From Streptomyces hokutonensis (lineage in GTDB: Bacteria > Actinomycetota > Actinomycetes > Streptomycetales > Streptomycetaceae): a stretch of DNA of 64,000 nt. This document shows positions 42,574 through 51,258 of this stretch, piece after piece (positions within the stretch are counted from its first letter, which is position 1; each line of letters starts with the position of its first letter). Both the position numbers and the translations under genes were made by a program. Location of the stretch: positions 124,001-188,000 of the forward strand of contig NZ_BARG01000018.1 in assembly GCF_000376565.1 (NCBI RefSeq). Direction: 5' to 3'. The notes below the pieces were generated by a model that was not told the DNA's origin, made no database searches, and was given only the letters and a program-made list of their open reading frames with translations.

Positions 42574-43662
42574 TCAGATGAGACTGCTCTTGTAGTAGAA
42601 GCTCGCCATCTTATCCGTGGCGGTTGCCGAACTCTCCGAGGCGAATCCCATGACCAGTCGGCAGGCGGCCGTGTTGCTGGTGTCCGGGATCTGAATGGCG
42701 AGGCCTTCGGGTTCGCGGAAGTAGAGGCTTTGGGCGGCTTTGGTGAGCTGACGGTCGCTCACGGAACCGGTGTTCCAGTCGATTCTGGTGATGTAGGTGT
42801 TGCCGTCAGGGTTGGTGGGCGTCGTCGTTGTGGAGTTGGCGTATGTGTACGCGTTTCCGTCGAGCATGTACAGGTACTGGCCGAGGCTTGTGAAGCCCTG
42901 GAAGTCGGAATAGGCGCTGCCGGTCGGCTGGGTGGCCGTGGCCAGCGGAGTGAATGTGCCGGATTTGAAGGTGGCCAGGTCGTAGAGGCCGAATTTGAAG
43001 ACACCGCCGACCCGGTACCGCACGGCCAGGCGGCTGTTGACCGGGTCGATGGCCACCGTGGTGCGGTCGGCTCCGGAGACCGGGCTGAACTTGGTCAGCT
43101 GGGACGAACCCGTGGTGAGGACCGTGCCGTTGGCGAACTTGAAGCGGGCCAGCTTGCTGCCCCAGCCGTTGGTGTTGCCGCTCGAATCGGTGGAGGCGAC
43201 GGCGTCCGTCTCGGTCCACAGATAGGCGCTGTTGCCGGACGGCTCGGCGGCTATCTGAACGCCGTGGCCGAAGCCTTTGAGGTACATGCGGCCGATTTCC
43301 GCGCCGGTGAGATCGAGTCGGGTCACGACGAGGTCGCCGTTGGCCGAGCGTTCGTCGCCGGTGTACTGACGGGATTCGCCGGGGAGTTGTCGGGATCCCT
43401 GGACCAGGCCGACCGTGTAGATGTGCTTGTTGGTGTTGTCGAAGGAGAACGACTGCAGGACGCGTACGTCCTGGAGACCTATTTCCCGCAGCAACTCGCT
43501 CGACGACGCGGTGAGGTCGAACTTCGTGGACGAGGCGACGGCCGCGGAGGCGGTGCCGCTGCTCACCGCGACGGCCGCTGAGCCCACCACGGCCGTACCG
43601 AGCAATCCCCCGGCCCATTTGACCAGTTGTCTGCGGCTCATCTCCGAAAGAGCGTCGCGCAT
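42574..43662 (-). CDS. Tat-exported beta-propeller protein (annotated teichoic acid biosynthesis protein C)
   Basis: A 362-residue exported protein. A twin-arginine signal (SRRQLVKWAGG at 9-19, hydrophobic core, cleavage after TASAA) precedes a repeat-built beta-propeller: VLQSFSFDNTNKHIYTVGLV, GDLVVTRLDLTGAEIGRMYLKGFGHGV (in two parts), TTVAIDPVNSRLAVRYR. Streptomyces homologues are often labelled teichoic acid biosynthesis protein C, though no activity is established. The ATG at 43662 has AGGGGGA upstream. It is 32 bases beyond the membrane glycosyltransferase start and probably co-transcribed with it. Confidence 0.78.
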   Translation of the reverse strand: MRDALSEMSRRQLVKWAGGLLGTAVVGSAAVAVSSGTASAAVASSTKFDLTASSSELLREIGLQDVRVLQSFSFDNTNKHIYTVGLVQGSRQLPGESRQYTGDERSANGDLVVTRLDLTGAEIGRMYLKGFGHGVQIAAEPSGNSAYLWTETDAVASTDSSGNTNGWGSKLARFKFANGTVLTTGSSQLTKFSPVSGADRTTVAIDPVNSRLAVRYRVGGVFKFGLYDLATFKSGTFTPLATATQPTGSAYSDFQGFTSLGQYLYMLDGNAYTYANSTTTTPTNPDGNTYITRIDWNTGSVSDRQLTKAAQSLYFREPEGLAIQIPDTSNTAACRLVMGFASESSATATDKMASFYYKSSLI

Positions 43663-43963
43663 CCCGTCTTCCCCCTGAAGCTCTCCTTGGTTGTGAGGAG
43701 GGATTGAAGCATCAGGTGATCTCGTGACGCCAGACCCGGCTCGGTGCTGGTTCACGGAGGCGTGGAGTGTGACTCAAGTCACTCAAAGGGTCTGCTGAGG
43801 CTTGGTGCGGTCTGCTGTTCTCTGTCCGTTTTATTGATCTTTCCCTGGATGTTTGCTGCCGGTTAGGTTCCGCTTCTGCCTTGTGACCGGGCTGTGGGTT
43901 CGAAGTGAAAACCACAGGTCGGCGTTGTTGCGGCCACGTGCCATGTCTGGTGGGGGATACGGG
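43663..43963. promoter_or_regulatory. Divergent control region of the propeller gene and rhs1
   Basis: These 301 bases carry no gene. They contain an inverted repeat GTGACT-CA-AGTCAC at 43769-43782 and an AT-richer stretch (TTTTATTGATCTTT near 43828-43841) that may hold the rhs1 promoter. No -35/-10 pair with good spacing can be fixed. Confidence 0.45.
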
Positions 43964-46900
43964 ATGCCGTCGCTGTTGAAGAGCCTGGTGCTGCTCGTTT
44001 TCGGCACGCTGGTGACGGGTCTGTTGTCCGGTGCGCCGGCGGTGGCCGCGTCGCAGTCGGCGACGTCACATGTCGTGCGGACGCCGGCGGTGCCGACGCG
44101 ATCCGCCTCGGCCGTTCGCAAGGACGAGTCGGACCCGACACCCACCGGGCCGAGCAAGTCGTCTTGGCCGAAGGCCACCGGCGCTCTGGTGGACCTGAAC
44201 GGCGTCGAGCCCGGCAAGGAACTGGCCGTGGCGCCCTCCGGCGCGGTGGTCGACGCGGCCGGAAGCAGCGCGGACGCGAAGGCCGCGGTCGTGTCCGTCG
44301 GGCCTGCGGCTTACCGCGACCTGCTGAAGAACGCGCCGGATTCAGGTGTGTCGGGCGGCTCCGGGGCGGCGAGGGCGGAGTCGGCGGCACCTGCCTCGGT
44401 CGACGTCGAGGTGCTGGACCGCAAGGCGGTGGCCCCGGCGGGCGGTGTCGGGCTGGGAGTGCGGCTGACCCGCAAGGACGGCGTCAAGTCGGCGGGCCTG
44501 GTGCGGGTGAGCCTGGACTATTCGGGCTTCAAGAACGCCTACGGCGGTAACTTCGCCTCGCGTCTGCGGCTGGTGAAACTCCCGGCGTGCGCACTGACCA
44601 CACCGAAGGCCAAGGGGTGTTCGCCGGGTGACCGCAAGGTCGTGGAGGCGGCCAATGACGTCAAGAGCGGCACGCTCACGGCGACGGTCCAGGCGGACGG
44701 GGATCCGGCCGGCGTTCCACTCGATCAGCAGTCGCTGGACGGACTGACCCCGGGCGTGTCGACGCAGTTGGCACGTTCGGTCCCGCTGGAGGCGTCCGCC
44801 GACGCGTCGGGGACGGTGTACGCGGTGGCGTCGGGGTCGTCGTCGGACGCGGGGGACTACCGGGCCACGCCGCTCAGCACATCCGGCTCGTGGAGCGTGT
44901 CGCCGGGATCGGGCGGCTTCAACTACTCCCTGCCGATCCAGCTGCCGAAGCCACCGACGGGTGAGGCGCCGGATCTGACGCTGTCGTACAACTCCCAAGC
45001 CGTCGACTCCCTCACCTCCGCCGCCAACACCCAGGCCGGCCAGGCGGGCTTGGGCTGGGACCTGAACCCGGGCTACATCGAGCGCCGTTACCGCCCCTGC
45101 CGCACCGACGGCATCTCCACGGTCGGTGACCTGTGCTGGGACTCGCCGAACACGGCCAAGGAGCCGGACGGCGCGATGTACGTCATCAACTTCAACGGCC
45201 ACACCTCCAACCTGGTCCAGGACGGCACCGGCACCGGCTCGTACCACCTCCAGGACGACCCGGGCTGGCGAGTGCAGCACCTGACGGGCGGGCACGGCGC
45301 GGACGACGAGTACTGGGTGATCTCCGCCCAGGACGGCACCCGCTACTACTTCGGCTGGGGCCGCAGCGAGCGGGACAAGGTGCAGAACGGCACCGACGTC
45401 TACACCCACTCCGTGCTGACCGTGCCGGTCGCGGGCAACGACGCCGGCGAGCCCTGCCACGACGTGTTCCCCGAGCCCTGCGCCCAGGCCTGGCGCTGGA
45501 ACCTCGACTGGGTCGTGGACCGGAACGAGGTCGAGAACACCTACTTCTACGAGAAGCAGGCCAACCGCTACCGCTCCTGGATCAACACCGACAAGGCCCG
45601 CGACTACGACGCCTCCTCCTACCTGGTGCGCGTGGAGTACGGCTGGGCCTCCCAGCTGTCCGGCGCCCAGCTGCCGGCGAAGGTCGAACTCAGCCACGTC
45701 GGCCGCTGCACGCAGCGCATGACCGACGACCCGCTGGCCCACGACCCCGGCGCCTGCCCGTCGATCTGGACCAGCCCGTCCTCGTACCCCGACGTGCCGA
45801 CCGACCTGATGTGCGACACGGGTGACGACTGCAGGTCGATCACCGGCCAGACGGCGTCGCCGACGTTCTTCAACACCGACATGCTCTGGGACATCAAGAC
45901 GTACGTCCGCGGCTCCGACACCAACACCGTCCAGTCGCAGATGACGTGGGACCCGGCGATGCAGTACCAGATGAAGTACGGGCTGCCGAACCCCGACGGC
46001 ACCATCGGCAACCAGCTGTGGCTGGACTACGTACAGCGCAAGGGATACGGCGACGGCCCCGACCTCACCCTGCCGACGATCAACTTCAACGGCGAGTGGC
46101 TGGACAACCAGGTCGGCTCCAGCCTGCTGAACTTCCGCAGGGTCAACCAGGTCCACGGCGACCTGGGCTCGTTCGTCAACGTCTCGTACGGCTTCGCCAA
46201 CGCCTGCACCTCCGACAACCTGCCCACCGAGTCCAGCAACGACATGGACTGCTTCAAGCAGTCCTGGACGCCGGAGGGCCAGACCTCCGCCACCTCGGGC
46301 TGGTTCAAGAAGTACCTGGTCACCAGGGTCGAAGCCGACCCCGGTGTCGGCAAGGGCGCCTCCGACGACGGTGACCCGGTCATGACCACCACATACGACT
46401 ACAACGGAAAGCCCGCCTGGGCGTTTCCCAACGACCCGCTGACCCCCGACAGCGACGAGTCGTGGACGGACTGGCGCGGTTACCAGCAGGTCGAGGTCCA
46501 CTCCGGCACCAAGGCCAACGCGGCCTCCACCTACTACTGGCTGTACCGCGGCATGGACGGCGACCGCACCTCCAAGACCGACTCCTCGGCCACCCGCAGC
46601 GTCAGCGTCACCGACGGCCAGGGCACCTCCTACACCGACAGCGCCTGGCTGCGCGGCAAGGTGATCGAGACCAGCCAGCGCGACGGCGCGGGCAGCTCCC
46701 ATCAGCGGGTCTTCCACGACTACTGGGTGCATGACACCGCGGTCTACGACGGCCTGCCGGACGCACGCTTCGTACGCGAGACGAAGACGACCACGTCCAC
46801 GCTGGTCTCCTCGGGCTGGCGGGACCACGTCCTGGAGGATCAGTACGACGCCACCAGCGACACCAGCGCCAAGTTCGGCCTGCCGCTGCGCACCAACGAC

Positions 46901-49900
46901 TGGGGCGAGGTGAACGTCGACGACAACCGGTGCACCGTCTACGGCCGCGCCTACAACACCGACTACTTCACCGACTCGAAGGTGCAGCGCTGGATGGTGC
47001 TGCCGGACGAGACCATCCACCACAGCTCCGACTGCGCGAGCCGCACGGACGCCAACCGCGACGCGTACCAGGTGAACCTGTACGACAACGCGACCGACGT
47101 GGCCACGGACAAGCCCACCGACGGCAACATCACGAAGGCCCTCGCCTACGACACGGCCTCCCACGCACGCACCACCACGACCGGCTACGACGCGGCCGGC
47201 CGGGTGAAGTCCTCCAGCGACGGAAAGACCAACGTCACCACCACCGTCTACAACTCGCCCAACAACGCCTGGCCCACCGACGGCGTCGTCGTCACCTCGC
47301 CCGACCCGGACGGCAGCGGCGCGCTGACGGCGCAGACGACCACCACCTGGTACTCGCGGCTGTGGGGCAACCCGTACAAGATCGTCGACGCGAACGGCAA
47401 CCAGACCCGCGTCGTCGACGACTCGGTGGGCCGCGTCTCCCAGGTCTTCAAGCCCACCGAGATCGCCAACTACCCCGACGGGCACCCGTCGATGGCGTTC
47501 TCGTACGACATCCCGACGGCCACCAACTCCGACGGCGTGCCGACGCTCGTCACCGGCGCCGCGCTCGTCACCAGCAAGACCCTGCTGAGCGGCACCACCG
47601 ACCTCGCGAGCCACGTCTACTACGACGGTCTCGGCCGCACCCGCGAGACCCAGAGCCCGGCGCCGGGCGGCACCGGCCGCACGGTGGTCGCGACCCGCTA
47701 CGACACCTCCGGCAACGTCACCGGCACCTCCTCGGCGTTCTACAACGGCTCCGCGGCGGGCAGCGGCATGGTGCTGCCGACCGTGGCGACCCTGCCGTCG
47801 TACACCGACCTGCTCATCGACTACGCCGGCCGCACCACGCAGTCACGGATCCTGGTCGACGGCGATCCGCAGATCCAGGGCCAGACGATCACCAACTACC
47901 ACGGCGACTACACCACCACCGTCCCCTCGGTGGGCGACCGCACGAACACCTACACCGATGTGTACGGCCAGGTGTCGAAGGTGGTCGAGTTCGGCCCTTC
48001 GACCTACACGACGGTGTACGAGTACACCCGCAGCGGCCAGCTCTCGAAGATCACCGACGCCAAGGGCAACCTCACCACCTACACGTACAACTGGCTCGGC
48101 GAGCGCATGACGACGACCGATCCCGACGCGGGCGGCTCCTCCACGGTGTACGACGACGACGGCCAGCAGCTGACGACCACCGACGGCAACGGCACGGTGC
48201 TGTCGTACGGGTACGACAACCTGGAGCGCCCGACGACGGTCAAGCAGGGCAGCACGCTGCTGACCGAGACGAAGTACGACACCGCGACCGGCGGCAAGGG
48301 CGAACTCGCCTCCGCGACCTCGTACGACAGCGCGGGCAACGCCTTCACCGAGGCCGTCGACGGCTACGACGCCCGAGGCCGCCAGACCGGCACCACCGTC
48401 ACCCTCCCCAACGCGGGCGCCGGCGCCGGCCTGAACGGCAGCTACGACTTCGTCTACCACTACGACCAGGCCGACCACCGTACGGCGGTCGACTACCCCG
48501 CCATCGGCGGGCTGAAGGCGGAGACGGTCACCACCGGCTACGACAGCCTCGGCATGGTCGACAAGCTGACCAGCCCGTTGGCGACGTACGTCGGCGCGAC
48601 CGACTTCGACACCCTGGGCCGCCTCTCCGGGCGTACCTACGGCAGCGGCACCGACACCACCAACACCCCGGTCACGGCGCGCCGCAGCTACACCTACGAC
48701 GACGCGACCGGCACCGGCTGGCTGAAGAACATCACCTCCACGACCAGCAAGGCCGGCAGCACCCCGGTGCAGAACGACGACTACGTCCGGGACGCGTCAG
48801 GGCAGATCACCGACCGCACCGACGAGCTCACCGGCCAGCACGAGTGCTTCACGTACGACGAGCTGAACCGCCTCACCCAGGCATGGACGACGGCGGTCTC
48901 GACCGGCTGCACCGGCGCCTTCACCCCTGACCTGACCAGCACCAACGACCCGTACCAGCTGGCGTACACCTACGACGGCCTCGGCAACCTGCAGAAGGAG
49001 ACGTCCACGACGTCGAGCGGCTCGACCGTCCGTGACTACGTCTACCCCGGCTACTCCGCCGACCAGCAGAGCTACACCGCGGGCGCGGCCCAGCCGCACG
49101 GCGTCACCAGCGTCGTCACATCGACCGGCACGGACACCTACGGCTACGACGACGCCGGCCAGATGGACTCCCGTACGGTGAACGGGGTCGCCTCCACGGT
49201 GCACTGGTCGTCGCTGCACAAGGTCTCGTCCGTGGTCACGGGCTCGAACACGACCAGCTACGTCTACGACGCCACCGGCAACGTGCTGCTGCGCAACGCC
49301 CCGAGCGAGAAGGTCCTCTACCTGGAGGGCCACGAGATCCACAAGACGCCGAGCGGCTCGGCGACGGCCAGCCGCTACTACTCGGCGGACGGCGCGACGG
49401 TCGCGGTCCGTGTCGCGGACGGCTCCGCGAACGGCGCGCTGACCTGGCTGCTCAACGACGGCCAGGCGTCGACCCAGCTCATGATCACCACGGTCGGCGG
49501 CATCGTGACCCGCCGCCGCTATCTGCCCTTCGGCAAGCAGCGCGGCTCCACCGCCCTGCCGGCGGCCATGGACCGCGGCTTCACGGGCAAGGCGGAGGAC
49601 GACTCCACGGGCCTGTCGATCCTGGGCGCGCGGATGTACGACCCGTCGCTGGGCCGCTTCCTGTCCACCGACCCGGTGAACACGCCGTACGACCCGGAGA
49701 CCAACAACCCGTACACCTATTCCGGCAACAACCCGACGAACTTCAGCGACCCCGCGGGACTTGACCCGGGTGGTACGCAGGGCACCTGCCTCTACGACAT
49801 TTCACTGCCCTGCTCGAAGCCGAAGCCGAAGTCGACCGGCAGCGGCAGCAAGAAGTCGTCGACGGTGACGTCCGTGGTCGTCAACGGCACGGGTGCCGGG

Positions 49901-50602
49901 GTCAACGCCAGCACCAACATCCTTCCGCGGCTGTCCAACGCCCAGCGCAACGCAAAGTGGCTGCGCAACTGGGCCCGCAGCCAGGGGTGGTCGCTGAAGC
50001 CGAACAGCAATGTCGAGAAGTGGGGCTACGTCGACGCCGACGGCAACTTCAAGTGGATGATGGAGCTGAAGTTCGAGGCCAGCACCACGAGCGGACTTCA
50101 GGGGGGCAGTCAGTTCCCGAGGTTCACCGGGCGGACGGCCAACGAGGGCGAGTACACCAACCCGTTCACCGGCCAGAAGGGGGCGAAGAGCGCACTGGTG
50201 CCGGAGTCGAGCACACCGGGCTCCAACCTCAAGCACATCCCCCTGGACGAACCGTGGGCTCCGAGCGGGAGCATCGACCTCAGGTCGGCCGCCAGGGTCG
50301 GCGGCAAGTTGGTGCTGGGCGGGGCCATCGCCTACGACATCTACGATGTGGCGACGGCACCGAGCGGCGAGCGCACGCAGACGGCGATCCACGACGGCGC
50401 CAGCCTGGCGGGCGGGCTCGCGGGCGCGGGTGTCGGTGCCGAGTACGGTGCGGAAATGGGCGCCGCCTTCGGCTCCGTCATACCGGGCGCCGGAACCGCC
50501 GTCGGTGGCGTGGTCGGAGGCGTCGTGGGCGGTGTGGTCGGCGGCGTGGTCGGCAGCGGCATGGGCGAGACAGTCGTGGACGGGATCGAGGATCTGTTCT
50601 AG
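43964..50602 (+). CDS. Secreted RHS-repeat protein 1 with glycine-zipper C-terminal tail
   Basis: A 2212-residue exported protein. A signal peptide (LLKSLVLLVFGTLVTGLLSGAPAVAA) leads into a long N-terminal region with FNYSLPIQLPKPPTGEAPDL-type strands, typical of streptomycete RHS proteins. Tandem YD repeats (GYDAAGRVKSSSDGK, TYNWLGERMTTTD, YDDAGQMDSRTV) form the expected encapsulating shell. The RHS core motif (YDPSLGRFLSTDPV, then NPYTYSGNNPTNFSDPAG) is at about residues 1890-1930. The last 270 residues are unlike any toxin I know: NAQRNAKWLRNWARSQGWSL, then a hydrophobic stretch with GGVVGGVVGGVVGGVVG near 2180, ending IEDLF. A small gene abuts the stop. The ATG at 43964 is used; an ATG at 43942 is also open. 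Confidence 0.85.
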   Translation: MPSLLKSLVLLVFGTLVTGLLSGAPAVAASQSATSHVVRTPAVPTRSASAVRKDESDPTPTGPSKSSWPKATGALVDLNGVEPGKELAVAPSGAVVDAAGSSADAKAAVVSVGPAAYRDLLKNAPDSGVSGGSGAARAESAAPASVDVEVLDRKAVAPAGGVGLGVRLTRKDGVKSAGLVRVSLDYSGFKNAYGGNFASRLRLVKLPACALTTPKAKGCSPGDRKVVEAANDVKSGTLTATVQADGDPAGVPLDQQSLDGLTPGVSTQLARSVPLEASADASGTVYAVASGSSSDAGDYRATPLSTSGSWSVSPGSGGFNYSLPIQLPKPPTGEAPDLTLSYNSQAVDSLTSAANTQAGQAGLGWDLNPGYIERRYRPCRTDGISTVGDLCWDSPNTAKEPDGAMYVINFNGHTSNLVQDGTGTGSYHLQDDPGWRVQHLTGGHGADDEYWVISAQDGTRYYFGWGRSERDKVQNGTDVYTHSVLTVPVAGNDAGEPCHDVFPEPCAQAWRWNLDWVVDRNEVENTYFYEKQANRYRSWINTDKARDYDASSYLVRVEYGWASQLSGAQLPAKVELSHVGRCTQRMTDDPLAHDPGACPSIWTSPSSYPDVPTDLMCDTGDDCRSITGQTASPTFFNTDMLWDIKTYVRGSDTNTVQSQMTWDPAMQYQMKYGLPNPDGTIGNQLWLDYVQRKGYGDGPDLTLPTINFNGEWLDNQVGSSLLNFRRVNQVHGDLGSFVNVSYGFANACTSDNLPTESSNDMDCFKQSWTPEGQTSATSGWFKKYLVTRVEADPGVGKGASDDGDPVMTTTYDYNGKPAWAFPNDPLTPDSDESWTDWRGYQQVEVHSGTKANAASTYYWLYRGMDGDRTSKTDSSATRSVSVTDGQGTSYTDSAWLRGKVIETSQRDGAGSSHQRVFHDYWVHDTAVYDGLPDARFVRETKTTTSTLVSSGWRDHVLEDQYDATSDTSAKFGLPLRTNDWGEVNVDDNRCTVYGRAYNTDYFTDSKVQRWMVLPDETIHHSSDCASRTDANRDAYQVNLYDNATDVATDKPTDGNITKALAYDTASHARTTTTGYDAAGRVKSSSDGKTNVTTTVYNSPNNAWPTDGVVVTSPDPDGSGALTAQTTTTWYSRLWGNPYKIVDANGNQTRVVDDSVGRVSQVFKPTEIANYPDGHPSMAFSYDIPTATNSDGVPTLVTGAALVTSKTLLSGTTDLASHVYYDGLGRTRETQSPAPGGTGRTVVATRYDTSGNVTGTSSAFYNGSAAGSGMVLPTVATLPSYTDLLIDYAGRTTQSRILVDGDPQIQGQTITNYHGDYTTTVPSVGDRTNTYTDVYGQVSKVVEFGPSTYTTVYEYTRSGQLSKITDAKGNLTTYTYNWLGERMTTTDPDAGGSSTVYDDDGQQLTTTDGNGTVLSYGYDNLERPTTVKQGSTLLTETKYDTATGGKGELASATSYDSAGNAFTEAVDGYDARGRQTGTTVTLPNAGAGAGLNGSYDFVYHYDQADHRTAVDYPAIGGLKAETVTTGYDSLGMVDKLTSPLATYVGATDFDTLGRLSGRTYGSGTDTTNTPVTARRSYTYDDATGTGWLKNITSTTSKAGSTPVQNDDYVRDASGQITDRTDELTGQHECFTYDELNRLTQAWTTAVSTGCTGAFTPDLTSTNDPYQLAYTYDGLGNLQKETSTTSSGSTVRDYVYPGYSADQQSYTAGAAQPHGVTSVVTSTGTDTYGYDDAGQMDSRTVNGVASTVHWSSLHKVSSVVTGSNTTSYVYDATGNVLLRNAPSEKVLYLEGHEIHKTPSGSATASRYYSADGATVAVRVADGSANGALTWLLNDGQASTQLMITTVGGIVTRRRYLPFGKQRGSTALPAAMDRGFTGKAEDDSTGLSILGARMYDPSLGRFLSTDPVNTPYDPETNNPYTYSGNNPTNFSDPAGLDPGGTQGTCLYDISLPCSKPKPKSTGSGSKKSSTVTSVVVNGTGAGVNASTNILPRLSNAQRNAKWLRNWARSQGWSLKPNSNVEKWGYVDADGNFKWMMELKFEASTTSGLQGGSQFPRFTGRTANEGEYTNPFTGQKGAKSALVPESSTPGSNLKHIPLDEPWAPSGSIDLRSAARVGGKLVLGGAIAYDIYDVATAPSGERTQTAIHDGASLAGGLAGAGVGAEYGAEMGAAFGSVIPGAGTAVGGVVGGVVGGVVGGVVGSGMGETVVDGIEDLF

Positions 50603-51049
50603 ATGAGAAGCTGGCTGGCGAGGTTGCTCAAGAAGGACCGGCCCCGCGATCCTGCCGAGGACTCGGCGACGGTCTCGTCGCCGGGTCCGGTGTGGGCCGA
50701 TCCGGAGATCCCGGACGACGAGCGCGCGGTTCTGCTGGTACGCCTTCTGGAGGACCCCGCGGCGCGCGAGGACGATCGGGAGGACGCGGCGTCGGATCTG
50801 GAGTTCCTCTCCGGACCGCTCGTCGAGAAGGCCTTGATGAGGGCGGTCCGGGACGGCGCCTTCAACAGCGTCCTGGCCCAGCACAGCGCCGAGTCCCTGG
50901 CCGGGATCTGGGCCAGGGAAGGCCACGTGGACCCCGCCTTCCTGGCGGAGCTGCGCGGCCTGGCGAAGGCGGAGGTCTTCGGCATCCTCGGTGCACGCGC
51001 CCCGCACCTGCTGCCCCCTGACGCCCACCCGCGCGAAGAAGGTCCGTGA
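50603..51049 (+). CDS. Candidate immunity protein for RHS1
   Basis: A 148-residue acidic, helical protein without signal or membrane segments. Helix pairs such as DERAVLLVRLLEDPAAREDD, LVEKALMRAVRDGAFNSVLA and PAFLAELRGLAKAEVFGILG resemble HEAT-type repeats. Its ATG directly follows the rhs1 TAG, with no base between, so translation is coupled. In polymorphic toxin systems the gene in this place encodes the protein that blocks the toxin tail. No named immunity family is recognised, and a cytoplasmic location would need to be squared with a pore-like toxin. Confidence 0.6.
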   Translation: MRSWLARLLKKDRPRDPAEDSATVSSPGPVWADPEIPDDERAVLLVRLLEDPAAREDDREDAASDLEFLSGPLVEKALMRAVRDGAFNSVLAQHSAESLAGIWAREGHVDPAFLAELRGLAKAEVFGILGARAPHLLPPDAHPREEGP

Positions 51050-51205
51050 CGTCTGCCCTGAGGTAAGTCCGTGAGGGATATCCGGGATCGCCCTTGCTGT
51101 GAATTCCTCGTCCCCGCAGTCGCTATTTGTTTCCCGTGAAGTCCCTCTTGGTTTTCCAAGAATTCATGTTTGATCAAACTCCCTTGGTTGGATCTTGGGC
51201 AGATC

Positions 51206-51235
51206 TTGACCGTGTGCGCTCAATCCACGTAGAAC
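51206..51235 (+). promoter_or_regulatory. Candidate promoter of the LamG gene
   Basis: TTGACC or TTGACCG (-35 at 51206-51211) and TAGAAC (-10 at 51230-51235) are 18 bp apart, with a likely start near 51242. A perfect palindrome GTTTGATCAAAC lies at 51168-51179 just upstream and could be an operator. Confidence 0.5.
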
Positions 51236-51258
51236 TTGTGACCAGATGTTGAAGCATC

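Noticed and set aside
44342..47614. A 1090-codon open frame antisense to rhs1
   Set aside because: It is the mirror of strongly GC3-biased coding sequence on the plus strand; its translation is Val/Gly/Arg/Asp-rich with no domain, and rhs1 is clearly the real gene.
50500..50575. Tandem GGVVGGVV codons as a possible DNA repeat element
   Set aside because: The repeat is in frame within rhs1 and is better explained as a glycine-zipper protein motif.
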